Shown: positions 29,723-38,058 of the stretch, piece after piece | Layout of the letters: each line of letters starts with the position of its first letter | Position numbering within the stretch: position 1 is the stretch's first letter | Origin: Macrococcoides epidermidis | Lineage (GTDB): Bacteria > Bacillota > Bacilli > Staphylococcales > Staphylococcaceae | Length of the DNA: 64,000 nucleotides | Direction: 5' to 3' (one strand) | NCBI RefSeq assembly: GCF_042659445.1 | Contig: NZ_JBHSSR010000001.1 | Made by a program: the position numbers and the translations under genes | Notes under the pieces: model-generated | Told to the model about the DNA's origin: nothing | Database searches by the model: none | The model's input: the letters and a program-made list of their open reading frames with translations, nothing else

Positions 29723-30637
29723 ATGACTTTCACAAAACGTGTAATAACTTCTGTTATAATCATTTTTCTAATCGCAGCAGGAATCTTGTATTCTGAGTCT
29801 ACAAAAAAAGAAGTTAAATCTAAACCGATAAAAGAGAGCTTACTGATTAAACAATTGGAAAGTAACGCGTATGCAAATGGTGAAGCTGCGATGAAAGATT
29901 TTAAAGAAAAGCTTTTTCCTCATTCAAAGAGTGAAGGTATGATTGTAAATCCAGATAAGCAATCAAATCCTAAATTTTACTCTATATTTGTTAGTGAGAA
30001 AGATAAAAATGACAAAAACAAAAATTACGCTTTTGGATATGCCATTTATAATTCGCAATCAAAAACATATCATCTAGATATTGTGGATACAGGCATCCAA
30101 TTAGAAGAAGGTATGACAGGTATAACAAAGAAAACTGTCATTGGCAATACTGTTTCGACATTCTATGCTGGGCATAACGAAGATGATAAACTTGAAAAAT
30201 ATGAATCTGGCGTGATTGATGAAGCAACAAATCTTACGGTTAAATTTACAGACCAGATTATACATAATACACAAAGATTAGATGATATTATTTCAAATGA
30301 ATATATTGAAAGTCTGAATGCATTAGAAATGGCTGTAGTAACTCTAACGCCCCCATATAATCCTAAAAATCTTAAAGTTATGATTGCTGATTATGAGATG
30401 GATGGTAATCAATATGGTGCGGTAGCTGTTATTCACAATAGTGGTGGAGGGCGTATGGTAACACGTGTTGTTGATGATTTATTAATATCAAAGCGTATGC
30501 AAACCTTTAATAAATCACTTAAAATTGATGGTCAGCAATTAGATATTACGATAGGGAATGAAATTGTAGCATCATCAAAGAACAGTATTAGACATGAAGT
30601 AGGTAATGTGGGTTCAATAACAGTCAATATTAAATAA
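29723..30637 (+). CDS. Signal-anchored exported protein of unknown function
   Basis: A 304-residue protein with an N-terminal membrane segment (RVITSVIIIFLIAAGIL, residues about 6-22) and no lipobox Cys or clear cleavage site, so it is probably anchored with its body outside the cell. The extracellular part is polar and Lys/Asp-rich with no motif I recognise. The start at 29723 is chosen because AGGAGGG ends six bases upstream. An ATG directly on that site is rejected. The next gene starts 13 bp later. Confidence 0.65.
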   Translation: MTFTKRVITSVIIIFLIAAGILYSESTKKEVKSKPIKESLLIKQLESNAYANGEAAMKDFKEKLFPHSKSEGMIVNPDKQSNPKFYSIFVSEKDKNDKNKNYAFGYAIYNSQSKTYHLDIVDTGIQLEEGMTGITKKTVIGNTVSTFYAGHNEDDKLEKYESGVIDEATNLTVKFTDQIIHNTQRLDDIISNEYIESLNALEMAVVTLTPPYNPKNLKVMIADYEMDGNQYGAVAVIHNSGGGRMVTRVVDDLLISKRMQTFNKSLKIDGQQLDITIGNEIVASSKNSIRHEVGNVGSITVNIK

Positions 30638-30650
30638 AGAGGTGGATAAT

Positions 30651-30866
30651 ATGAATTTTGGAGACAAACTATTTATTTTATTTTTAAATGCATGCTGGAT
30701 GTTTTTCATTTATTATTTGGTAAGAATTCACGACAATGAGTTTTTAAATTATTTACCGTTTATCATACCAGCAAGCTTAATTGTTATCTGTTTTATCATG
30801 TTATTTCAATTAAGAGATGAAACGACAAAAGATGTAAAAGTAAGAGAGTTTGATGAAGAAAAGTAG
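30651..30866 (+). CDS. Small two-helix membrane protein
   Basis: A 71-residue protein with two membrane segments (about residues 7-23 and 34-53) and an acidic/basic cytoplasmic tail. The ATG at 30651 follows AGAGGTGG. It is 13 bp after the exported protein gene, so the two form an operon ending at a shared terminator. No family recognised. The name of any function would be a guess. Confidence 0.6.
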   Translation: MNFGDKLFILFLNACWMFFIYYLVRIHDNEFLNYLPFIIPASLIVICFIMLFQLRDETTKDVKVREFDEEK

Positions 30867-30918
30867 ATTATCTTATTATTATTATAGAATGGTAATAATT
30901 TATTGTATTAATAAGATC

Positions 30919-30961
30919 AAAAAAGTACCAGCTGTTTATATATCAGTTAGTACTTTTTTTG
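30919..30961. terminator. Bidirectional terminator between small membrane gene and CHAP gene
   Basis: A 10-bp stem AAAAAAGTAC / GTACTTTTTT with an imperfect inner arm (CCAGCTG..CAGTTA). It overlaps the last codons of the CHAP gene. Confidence 0.75.
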
Positions 30962-31418
30962 GATTTATCTTTGGATGGATAATTTTATATCTCGATAGAT
31001 CTTTCTTATATATAATACGCTCTGTTATTTCATATGGCTGTGTATAATTCATCTCTGAAACTTTTACATTACCGTTTTGATATACATGTTCAATGTATGC
31101 TACATGACCTTGCGTGCCTCTTGGTGATTGAAGTAACGCACCTTTTCGTGGCGAATGGTTTACAGTATATCCATCTTGTTTAGCAAGTTTCGCCCAGTGC
31201 TTGGCATCACGCCAGGATCGTTCTATCATGTTGCCGTCTTTCTTTACTTTATCAAATACATAATAAGTACATTGTCCTTTATCATAAGTATTTATAGCCA
31301 TCGGATCTGGCATAAGTTCAATGCGTAATGTGTTGTAGTTATCGATTATCCTATCTTGATTTATAAAAAGCAGAAATAATGATAATAATATAATGAAGAA
31401 TGAGATTATTCTTTTCAT
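30936..31418 (-). CDS. Secreted or anchored CHAP-domain peptidoglycan hydrolase
   Basis: A 160-residue protein with an N-terminal membrane segment (IISFFIILLSLFLLFI) and a CHAP amidase/endopeptidase domain. The catalytic Cys lies in GQCTYYVFDK, the His in GHVAYIEHV, and the acidic partner likely in KVSEMNY. CHAP enzymes cut stem peptides or cross-bridges in cell-wall turnover. It lacks LysM or SH3b wall-binding domains, so the membrane segment may hold it in place. Its start overlaps the stop of the upstream GNAT gene by 4 bp. Confidence 0.85.
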   Translation of the reverse strand: MKRIISFFIILLSLFLLFINQDRIIDNYNTLRIELMPDPMAINTYDKGQCTYYVFDKVKKDGNMIERSWRDAKHWAKLAKQDGYTVNHSPRKGALLQSPRGTQGHVAYIEHVYQNGNVKVSEMNYTQPYEITERIIYKKDLSRYKIIHPKINPKKVLTDI

Positions 31419-31900
31419 AGTGATTTTATATACCAGCGATCCATTGCTGAATGGTCACTGCCTTCGATTGGTTGTTCTAATAATTTGAATCCATACTTTT
31501 CATAGAGTATACATGCAACTTCTAGCTTACTCATTGTTTCTAAATAACATGACTTATAATAGTGTGAAGCAAATGCTAATGCCTGGTCCATTAATAGTTT
31601 AGAGATACCTTTACCTTGTGAAGATTCTGAAAGATAGAGTTTTTGAAGTTCACATATCGTCCCATCTTCACTAAATGGAGCAATGCCAACACCACCTAAA
31701 ACTTCTCCATTTTGCTCTGCTATCCAGTATTGGGCATATTTACGTTCACCATAATATGATGATAGTTGTGCTAGTTCTGGGTCAAAGTATGCTGATCCAG
31801 GGATATCTAAGTTGAACGATTCAAGAGACGTTTGAATGATTTTATGGATGATGGGATTATCTTTTTGTTGGATTGATCTGATTTGAATTGTATTAGGCAT
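31415..31900 (-). CDS. GNAT family N-acetyltransferase
   Basis: A 161-residue GNAT protein from the ATG at 31900, behind AAAGGAGGTAT. The acetyl-CoA loop SSQGKGISKLLMDQALAF is near residue 100 and the C-terminal ILYEKYGF is typical. It is cotranscribed with the CHAP hydrolase (ATGA overlap), so one may speculate that it acts on a small cell-wall related metabolite, but nothing shows it. The 293-bp gap 31901-32193 to its right holds no gene I can see, only AT-rich promoter-like sequence. Confidence 0.82.
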   Translation of the reverse strand: MPNTIQIRSIQQKDNPIIHKIIQTSLESFNLDIPGSAYFDPELAQLSSYYGERKYAQYWIAEQNGEVLGGVGIAPFSEDGTICELQKLYLSESSQGKGISKLLMDQALAFASHYYKSCYLETMSKLEVACILYEKYGFKLLEQPIEGSDHSAMDRWYIKSL

Positions 31901-32193
31901 AAGGATACCTCCTTTAAGATTACTGTAAATAGTAATGAAGCGCGGTGTGTATGTCAATAAAATAGGGATGCTTATTAATTAATCATAGATTATTTCAATT
32001 ATACAACTGTTATATATCATTGAGTAAGTTAGCAAACGAACAACCGCGAATATGAAATATTATGTTATACGCTTCTAGCAATCAATAAGCTATATATTAT
32101 CTACACCTTTTAATATTTCACGAATTAATCACTAGATTTAACGGTCTTTATTCGTTATGATAGTTGTATCAATTTAGAAGAGGTGTTTTATCA

Positions 32194-32631
32194 ATGGATA
32201 TGAATTTTAATATGTTTATGGAAGATTTCGTAAACAATGCACGTCAAGAAATCGAAACTGCGGGTTACAAACAGTTAACAACGCCTGAAGCGGTTAAAGA
32301 AACGTTTGATAAACCTGGTACAACATTTGTTATGATCAACTCTGTATGTGGTTGTGCTGGCGGTATCGCTCGTCCTGCTGCTGCGCATGCATTACATTAT
32401 GATAAATTACCTGATCAATTAGTAACTGTATTTGCTGGTCAGGATAAAGAAGCGACTGAAACAGCTCGTGATTACTTTGAAGGTTATCCACCAAGCAGTC
32501 CATCATTTGCTTTACTTAAAGATGGTAAGATTGTAAAAATGATCGAAAGACATGAAATAGAAGGTCACGATCCAATGAGTGTTATTACAAACATTCAAGC
32601 TTTATTTGAAGAGCATTGTGAGGAACGTTAA
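32194..32631 (+). CDS. brxA: Bacilliredoxin BrxA/YphP family
   Basis: A 145-residue thioredoxin-like protein that removes bacillithiol from mixed disulfides on proteins. The CGC active site is visible in INSVCGCAGGIARP near residue 50, and SPSFALLKDGKIVKMIERHEI is the conserved end of the fold. The start follows AGAAGAGGTG. The window also carries YpdA, the bacillithiol disulfide reductase, so both halves of this redox system are here though 28 kb apart. Gene position matches the staphylococcal backbone, marking the end of the accessory region. Confidence 0.93.
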   Translation: MDMNFNMFMEDFVNNARQEIETAGYKQLTTPEAVKETFDKPGTTFVMINSVCGCAGGIARPAAAHALHYDKLPDQLVTVFAGQDKEATETARDYFEGYPPSSPSFALLKDGKIVKMIERHEIEGHDPMSVITNIQALFEEHCEER

Positions 32632-32638
32632 TTCATTC

Positions 32639-33607
32639 ATGAAGATTAAGCCTTATAAGATTGGTTCGCGTACGATTAAGACTGCTTTCGGTATGTCTCT
32701 CGGCGTAATCATCTGTAAGATGATGGGTCTCGAGAATTTCTCATCTGCTGCTATTTTAGTCGTTCTTTGTGTGAAGAATACAAAAGTTAAATCTTTAGAA
32801 GCTGCAAGTGCGAGATTTTTCTCGTGCTTGCTTGGTATTTTGTTTTCATATATTTTCTTTATGAATTTAGGCTTTAATCCGGTTGTCCTCGGTATTCTCG
32901 TCTTACTGTTTATTCCTGTTACAGTAATGTTCGGTATACAAGAAGGTGTTGTCACAAGTATCGTTATCATTCTACATTGCTTTAATTCAGGTCATATCGA
33001 CTGGGCATTAGCTGTTAATGAATTTCTATTACTTTGTGTAGGTATGGGCATCGCTTTAATTTTAAATCTTTATATGCCGAATCACAACAATGCATTAAAT
33101 GGTTATAAACGTGCGATAGAGATGGAATTTCAGGTTATTGTCAGCCGATTGAGCGATGCGTTAAAGCATCCTGAAATTGTATTGAACACAAATGATATTG
33201 ATAAGCTGCATGAAACGATTGAACGTGCAAAGTCACTTGCCTATATGGAAGTCGAGAATCATTTTTCACGTAATGATAATTCGTATTATCATTATTTTGA
33301 TATGCGTGAATCTCAACTTGAACTTTTGGCACGCATGACACATCTGATCAATGATATAAGCTGTAAAGATAAGCTACATATGCAGTGTAGCGGATTATTA
33401 GAGGATCTATCAAATAATATTACAAGTAATAATTTTACTGCAATAAGATTACATGATTTATATGAGATAATGCTGGATCTTGATAATTATCCATTACCGG
33501 ATTCACATGAGCGATTAAAATCTCGTTCAGCTGCAATCCAGCTGCTAAAAGAGATTGAAAGTTATTTAATGATTAAATCTAAATTTGGTTCTTTAAAGAT
33601 GTACTAA
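32639..33607 (+). CDS. Aromatic acid exporter family membrane protein (DUF939/YqjA-like)
   Basis: A 322-residue protein with an N-terminal domain of about six membrane segments (residues 12-150; e.g. TAFGMSLGVIICKMMGL, VLGILVLLFIPVTVMFGI) and a C-terminal cytoplasmic helical domain. This is the ArAE/FUSC architecture. In Bacillus the equivalent yqjA lies next to a bacilliredoxin gene, as here. The start MKIKPYKIGSRTIKT at 32639 has a GAGGAACG site and lies 7 bp after brxA. Substrates are unknown. Confidence 0.85.
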   Translation: MKIKPYKIGSRTIKTAFGMSLGVIICKMMGLENFSSAAILVVLCVKNTKVKSLEAASARFFSCLLGILFSYIFFMNLGFNPVVLGILVLLFIPVTVMFGIQEGVVTSIVIILHCFNSGHIDWALAVNEFLLLCVGMGIALILNLYMPNHNNALNGYKRAIEMEFQVIVSRLSDALKHPEIVLNTNDIDKLHETIERAKSLAYMEVENHFSRNDNSYYHYFDMRESQLELLARMTHLINDISCKDKLHMQCSGLLEDLSNNITSNNFTAIRLHDLYEIMLDLDNYPLPDSHERLKSRSAAIQLLKEIESYLMIKSKFGSLKMY

Positions 33608-33640
33608 AAAACGTTGAGAAATTATTCTCAACGTTTTTTA
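33606..33640. terminator. Bidirectional terminator after the exporter gene
   Basis: A perfect 15-bp stem AAAAAACGTTGAGAA / TTCTCAACGTTTTTT with a three-base loop. The miniprotein gene from the right stops at its edge. Confidence 0.9.
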
Positions 33641-33739
33641 CATATTAAGATATGGTAATACAGCGCTAAGTACTAAAGCTGCAACAATTAATACAAGTAA
33701 GACGATGATAAAGACTTTGCGTGCTGTTTTGTTATTCAT
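33638..33739 (-). CDS. 33-residue single-pass membrane miniprotein (Prli42-like candidate)
   Basis: An ATG at 33739 with GAAAGGAAG opens a 33-codon frame: MNNKTARKVFIIVLLVL followed by IVAALVLSAVLPYLNM. A short basic N-terminus (NNKTARK) and one hydrophobic helix are the layout of the stressosome-associated miniprotein Prli42 of Firmicutes. The small size and frequent placement in this neighbourhood support the comparison, but I cannot confirm homology. It ends exactly at the shared terminator, so it is a dedicated unit. Confidence 0.6.
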   Translation of the reverse strand: MNNKTARKVFIIVLLVLIVAALVLSAVLPYLNM

Positions 33740-33865
33740 TCTGTACTTCCTTTCATAAGTGCGTTTTATTTATTATATCAAATAATTGATTTTACGTCTT
33801 ATCCTTTATTGATGAACAGTTGTTTGGTACGATAAATATAAATAATATTTTGAGGAGTGTTGTCA

Positions 33866-34969
33866 ATGAACCAGCAAAGATTAGTGGATACTTTTATTGA
33901 ACTTGTAAAGATTGATAGCGAGAGTGGTAATGAACGTGAGATTGCAAATCATTTAAAAACTTTATATGAAGAGCTTGGCTTTGAAGTCACTGAAGATGAT
34001 ACACAAAGCAAAACAGGTTTTGGTGCGGGCAATCTGATTATGAAATTAAAAGGGACAACAGATCAGGAGACAATCTTGCTATCTTGTCATATGGATACTG
34101 TTACACCTGGTAATGGCATAAACCCGATTATTACAGATAATGTCATTCATACAGATGGTTCTACGATTCTTGGTGCAGATGATAAAGCGGGGATTGCTGC
34201 AATGATTGAAGCAATTCGAACGATTAATGAAGAACAAATCCCACATGGTGATATTGAAGTTGTTATTTCTGTTGGAGAAGAATCTCATTTAATAGGTGCT
34301 AGTGTATTAGATGGTTCTAAATTTGATGCGAAACTTGGCTATGCATTGGATGCTGGTGGTAAAGTTGGTACAATTGTAAACCAGGCGCCAACAAACGCAA
34401 CGCTTAACATTGAAATTACAGGTGTTACGGCACATGCAGGTGTGGCCCCAGAAAACGGCGTGAGTGCGATAAACATTGCTTCACGTGCAATCAGTAATAT
34501 GAAACTAGGTAGAATAGATGCAGAAACGACTGCTAATATAGGTACGATTGAAGGTGGTTCAAGAACAAATATCGTCGCTGAAAAATGTTATATTGTTGCT
34601 GAAGCGCGTAGTTTAGTTGATAGTAAAATGGAAGCACAAGTTGCACACATGAAAGAAGCGATCCTAACTGCTGCAGCAGAACTTGGTGGTAAAGCTGATG
34701 TTGAGGTTAAAGTTAATTATCCTTCATTCAATGTTGAAAAAACAAGCAAGGTTATCGAGATTGCAAGTCAAGCAGCTGAACGTGTTGGTAGAACACCAGA
34801 AGTTGTATCTAACGGTGGGGGTAGTGATGCTAACTTTATTAACAAGTTTGTTCCAACTGTTGTATTAGCTGTCGGCTATCAGGATATTCATACGGTAAAT
34901 GAAAAGATGCCGATTGATGAATTAAATAAATTAACAGAACAAGTAATTGAAATCATTAAGCTTGTTTAG
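33866..34969 (+). CDS. M20 family metallopeptidase, PepT-like
   Basis: A 367-residue cytoplasmic zinc peptidase resembling tripeptidase T (YqjE-type). Metal ligands are in SCHMDTVTPG, TILGADDKAG, VGEESHLIGA and YALDAGG. The dimerisation domain lies between about residues 180 and 280. The ATG at 33866 is chosen for the TGAGGAGTG site. The neighbour downstream is gnd, the same order as in S. aureus. Tripeptide specificity is by family only. Confidence 0.9.
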   Translation: MNQQRLVDTFIELVKIDSESGNEREIANHLKTLYEELGFEVTEDDTQSKTGFGAGNLIMKLKGTTDQETILLSCHMDTVTPGNGINPIITDNVIHTDGSTILGADDKAGIAAMIEAIRTINEEQIPHGDIEVVISVGEESHLIGASVLDGSKFDAKLGYALDAGGKVGTIVNQAPTNATLNIEITGVTAHAGVAPENGVSAINIASRAISNMKLGRIDAETTANIGTIEGGSRTNIVAEKCYIVAEARSLVDSKMEAQVAHMKEAILTAAAELGGKADVEVKVNYPSFNVEKTSKVIEIASQAAERVGRTPEVVSNGGGSDANFINKFVPTVVLAVGYQDIHTVNEKMPIDELNKLTEQVIEIIKLV

Positions 34970-34988
34970 TTAAAACAATATAGACATG

Positions 34989-34997
34989 TGCTATAAT
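34989..34997 (+). promoter_or_regulatory. Extended -10 promoter candidate for gnd
   Basis: TGCTATAAT, a perfect extended -10, lies 33 bp before the gnd start. No good -35 is seen. Confidence 0.5.
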
Positions 34998-35029
34998 AAT
35001 CATGAAAATTCATTTGAAAGAGGTATATT

Positions 35030-36433
35030 ATGAGTAAACAACAAATAGGTGTAATCGGTTTAGCCGTAATGGGTAAAAATTTAGCGTGGAATATAGAATC
35101 ACGCGGAAATACTGTTTCAGTATTTAACCGTTCAAAGGAAAAAACTGAAGAGATGATGAAAGAATCAGTTGGTAAAAATATTTTCCCAACATACTCTCTC
35201 GAAGAATTCGTAAATAGCCTTGAAAAGCCACGTAAAATCATGATGATGGTTAAAGCTGGGGAAGCAACAGATGCAACAATCGAAAGCTTGATTCCATTAT
35301 TAGATCAAGGTGATATTTTAATCGATGGTGGTAACACTAACTACAACGATACGATTCGTCGTAATGCATATCTTTCAGAAAAAGGATTCAATTTCATCGG
35401 TACTGGTGTTTCAGGTGGTGAAGAAGGCGCATTACATGGCCCTTCAATTATGCCAGGTGGTCAAAAAGAGGCATATGAACTTGTTAGACCTATTCTAGAA
35501 TCTATTGCTGCTAAAGCTGAAGACGGCAAACCATGTGTTGCTTATATTGGTCCAGATGGTGCCGGTCATTACGTTAAAATGGTACACAACGGTATTGAAT
35601 ATGCAGATATGCAGTTAATCGCTGAGAGTTATGATTTAATGAAAAATGTATTAGCTATGTCAAATGAAGAAATCGCTGATACATTTAAATCATGGAATGA
35701 AGGCGAATTAGATAGCTACTTAATCGAAATCACAGCTGATATCTTCAAGAAATTAGATGAAGATGGTACGCCACTCGTTGAAAAAGTAATGGATAAAGCT
35801 GGTCAAAAAGGAACAGGTAAATGGACATCAATTAACGCATTAGACTTAGGTCAGCCATTAACAATAATCACAGAAAGTGTATTTGCACGTTTCACCTCTA
35901 GTCAAAAAGACGAAAGAATTGTTGCGAGTCAAAATATCAACTCAAATAAAACAAACTTCGAAGGGGATAAAGCTGAATTTTTAGAAGCAATTCGTGAAGC
36001 ATTATATATGAGTAAAATTTGTTGCTATGCACAAGGTTTTGCACAGATGAGAGCTGCAAGTGAAGCTTATAACTGGAACTTACAGTTAGGTGATTTAGCA
36101 ATGATCTGGCGTGAAGGTTGTATCATTCGTGCACAATTCTTACAAAAGATTAAAGAAGCATATGATAATAACGCAGATTTACAAAACTTATTATTAGACC
36201 CATATTTCAAAGAAGTTGTAGAAAAGTATCAAACGAGTTTACGTAAGGTGGCAGCTACTGCAATCACTACAGGTACACCAGCACCAAGTTTTGCAGCAGC
36301 AATTAATTATTTTGATTCTTATACATCAAAAGATTTACCTGCAAACTTAATTCAGGCACAACGTGATTATTTCGGTGCGCACACTTATGAACGTAAAGAT
36401 AAGGAAGGCGTATTCCATACAGACTGGAAATAA
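35030..36433 (+). CDS. gnd: 6-phosphogluconate dehydrogenase (decarboxylating)
   Basis: It oxidises 6-phosphogluconate to ribulose 5-phosphate with release of CO2 and NADPH. The 467-residue protein has the NADP Rossmann start GVIGLAVMGKNLAWNI (AVMG replaces the common GVMG), GTGVSGGEEGALHGPSIMPGG, and the catalytic Lys/Asn in GHYVKMVHNGIEYADMQLI. The typical C-terminal tail is present. A GAAAGAGG site precedes the start. The preceding pathway enzyme Zwf is encoded 1.6 kb away on the other strand. Confidence 0.96.
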   Translation: MSKQQIGVIGLAVMGKNLAWNIESRGNTVSVFNRSKEKTEEMMKESVGKNIFPTYSLEEFVNSLEKPRKIMMMVKAGEATDATIESLIPLLDQGDILIDGGNTNYNDTIRRNAYLSEKGFNFIGTGVSGGEEGALHGPSIMPGGQKEAYELVRPILESIAAKAEDGKPCVAYIGPDGAGHYVKMVHNGIEYADMQLIAESYDLMKNVLAMSNEEIADTFKSWNEGELDSYLIEITADIFKKLDEDGTPLVEKVMDKAGQKGTGKWTSINALDLGQPLTIITESVFARFTSSQKDERIVASQNINSNKTNFEGDKAEFLEAIREALYMSKICCYAQGFAQMRAASEAYNWNLQLGDLAMIWREGCIIRAQFLQKIKEAYDNNADLQNLLLDPYFKEVVEKYQTSLRKVAATAITTGTPAPSFAAAINYFDSYTSKDLPANLIQAQRDYFGAHTYERKDKEGVFHTDWK

Positions 36434-36446
36434 TTTTGTTTATATC

Positions 36447-36482
36447 AAAAAGCGCGTAAGACAAACGTCTTGCGCGCTTTTT
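36447..36482. terminator. Bidirectional terminator between gnd and araC-type gene
   Basis: A 16-bp stem AAAAAGCGCGTAAGAC / GTCTTGCGCGCTTTTT with an AAAC loop and one G-U pair. The AraC-type gene's stop lies at its edge. Confidence 0.9.
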
Positions 36483-37317
36483 ATAATGTTGGTATCCAAA
36501 GTTCAACTTTATTGAAACTATTATCAAAATCCATATCATCAGGAAAAATATAAATATACTGACTATTACGTTCGTAGTGTATATTAAAGTCTACTTGTTT
36601 TTCGACAGATTGCCAAATTTCATTAAATACATAATCAAGCTTTCCACGAGCTTCAAATTTAGCGTAATCACCGTTATAGATTTGTTTACTTTCATAATCA
36701 AAAGTACGTTCTGACTTTACACCTACAAATATTTCTATATCATTTGGATTAGGCTGAACAACTACATAAATATTTTTGTCTGAGCTAAATGATAATAATG
36801 ATTTAATTTCTTCCTTTTCTTTTAACTCATAGACAATATCCGGCACTAGAAAATGATTACCTAATTCATTAAATGAAACGATTTCTTGTATGCCTACAAT
36901 TCTGAAACTATCCATCGTCTGTATTTTATAAGGCATCGGAGGCTTCGTCGTTACAGAAAGCTGAATGTAGAGTCGTTCTACCATTCTTAATTGTTCAGGG
37001 TTAGTTCTAACCTGAATCGGTGAAATTTGATGGTGATTGCTAAATGCAGTACTAAATTCGTGTGCAGTTGAAAAACCAAACTGATTGGCGATATCCACAA
37101 GACGGTAATTACCATTTAACAACTTTTTAGCGGCCTCGGTCATTTTACGATGATATATATATTCTTCTAAATTCATGCCGGTAATCATAGTAAATGTTTG
37201 ATTTATATGCATTGGATTTTCATTTAAATATGTTCCGATTGTTTCATATTTAAATGGTTCGAATAAATGATCTTCAATATATACGATTGTTTTCTGCATT
37301 AAGTCAATATTATTCAT
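36481..37317 (-). CDS. AraC-family regulator with effector-binding domain
   Basis: A 278-residue protein. The N-terminal AraC/XylS double helix-turn-helix covers about residues 8-105 (LLNGNYRLVDIANQFGFSTA, then FSTAFSNHHQISPIQVR), and the C-terminal half looks like a GyrI-like/AraC effector-binding domain (YKIQTMDSFRIVGIQE, IFVGVKSERTFDYE). The order HTH first, sensor last is that of the Rob/SoxS-fusion type multidrug regulators. Staphylococcus aureus has an AraC-type gene at this same place. Ligand and targets unknown. Confidence 0.85.
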   Translation of the reverse strand: MNNIDLMQKTIVYIEDHLFEPFKYETIGTYLNENPMHINQTFTMITGMNLEEYIYHRKMTEAAKKLLNGNYRLVDIANQFGFSTAHEFSTAFSNHHQISPIQVRTNPEQLRMVERLYIQLSVTTKPPMPYKIQTMDSFRIVGIQEIVSFNELGNHFLVPDIVYELKEKEEIKSLLSFSSDKNIYVVVQPNPNDIEIFVGVKSERTFDYESKQIYNGDYAKFEARGKLDYVFNEIWQSVEKQVDFNIHYERNSQYIYIFPDDMDFDNSFNKVELWIPTL

Positions 37318-37343
37318 AATTCACATCTTCCTTAAAGTATGTT

Positions 37344-37979
37344 TTAAATAGATTTCGTGTATTCATAAATATTTATTTTTTCTGATGGATCATTATTTAT
37401 TTGTTGCAAAGGTATATGATATTTTAGATTGAAATGAATGATATCCTGTAAATATACTTCATATTCTGGTTTTGCATAATAAAGAATGATATCACATTTT
37501 TCTATAGATGATGTCATTAAGTTTTCCATCACTTTTTGAAATACGAACACTGAAAATGGGTTAAAGAAAAATAAATGTGTCTCTTCACCACTAAATTGAT
37601 ACTGTAATGCATTAATATTTTGAGCATGAACATCATTTTCTTGATGATGCAATAAGTTATAATTTTTAATGTTTTCAAGGCTTTTTAAGTATAGCTGCTT
37701 ATTCAATTCAATGCCTATCGTTTTTATTTTGAATACATAGTTAGTGAAGATTGGAACGCGCATTAATCCAGAGCCAAAATCTACTAACAATGCATCTTCA
37801 GTTAAGTCTTCTTTAATCATGTTAAATAATGATAATAAATCACGATAAATCGTTGGTTCATAACGATTAGAATGATGATTTGTAAAAGTTTCAAGATAAG
37901 GTTTAGTCTTTATATTGAGCAATGTATCAAAATCCTGCTCTGAGTAAAGTTCAAATGATGATTGTATAAATTTATTCAT
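37344..37979 (-). CDS. Class I SAM-dependent methyltransferase-like protein
   Basis: A 211-residue protein. The motif I-like LLVDFGSGLMRVPIF, followed by KTIGIELNKQLYLKSL, indicates a Rossmann SAM-binding core starting near residue 65. NPF in FFNPFSVFVFQKVMENLM sits where an N-P-P-Y type or Asp-containing motif IV would be. The first 55 residues look like a helical cap. Substrate unknown. It is 26 bp upstream of the AraC-type gene and cotranscribed, so the two may act in one response. Confidence 0.65.
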   Translation of the reverse strand: MNKFIQSSFELYSEQDFDTLLNIKTKPYLETFTNHHSNRYEPTIYRDLLSLFNMIKEDLTEDALLVDFGSGLMRVPIFTNYVFKIKTIGIELNKQLYLKSLENIKNYNLLHHQENDVHAQNINALQYQFSGEETHLFFFNPFSVFVFQKVMENLMTSSIEKCDIILYYAKPEYEVYLQDIIHFNLKYHIPLQQINNDPSEKINIYEYTKSI

Positions 37980-38010
37980 AATTCAAATATTAACACAATT
38001 ATGGCACAAT

Positions 38011-38046
38011 AAAAACCTTTGAATCATTATGATTCAAAGGTTTTTA
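38011..38046. terminator. Bidirectional terminator after zwf
   Basis: A perfect 16-bp stem AAAAACCTTTGAATCA / TGATTCAAAGGTTTTT with a TTA loop. It ends zwf, transcribed leftward. The upstream gene in this direction begins 30 bp further left. Confidence 0.88.
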
Positions 38047-38058
38047 TTGATTTAAATA

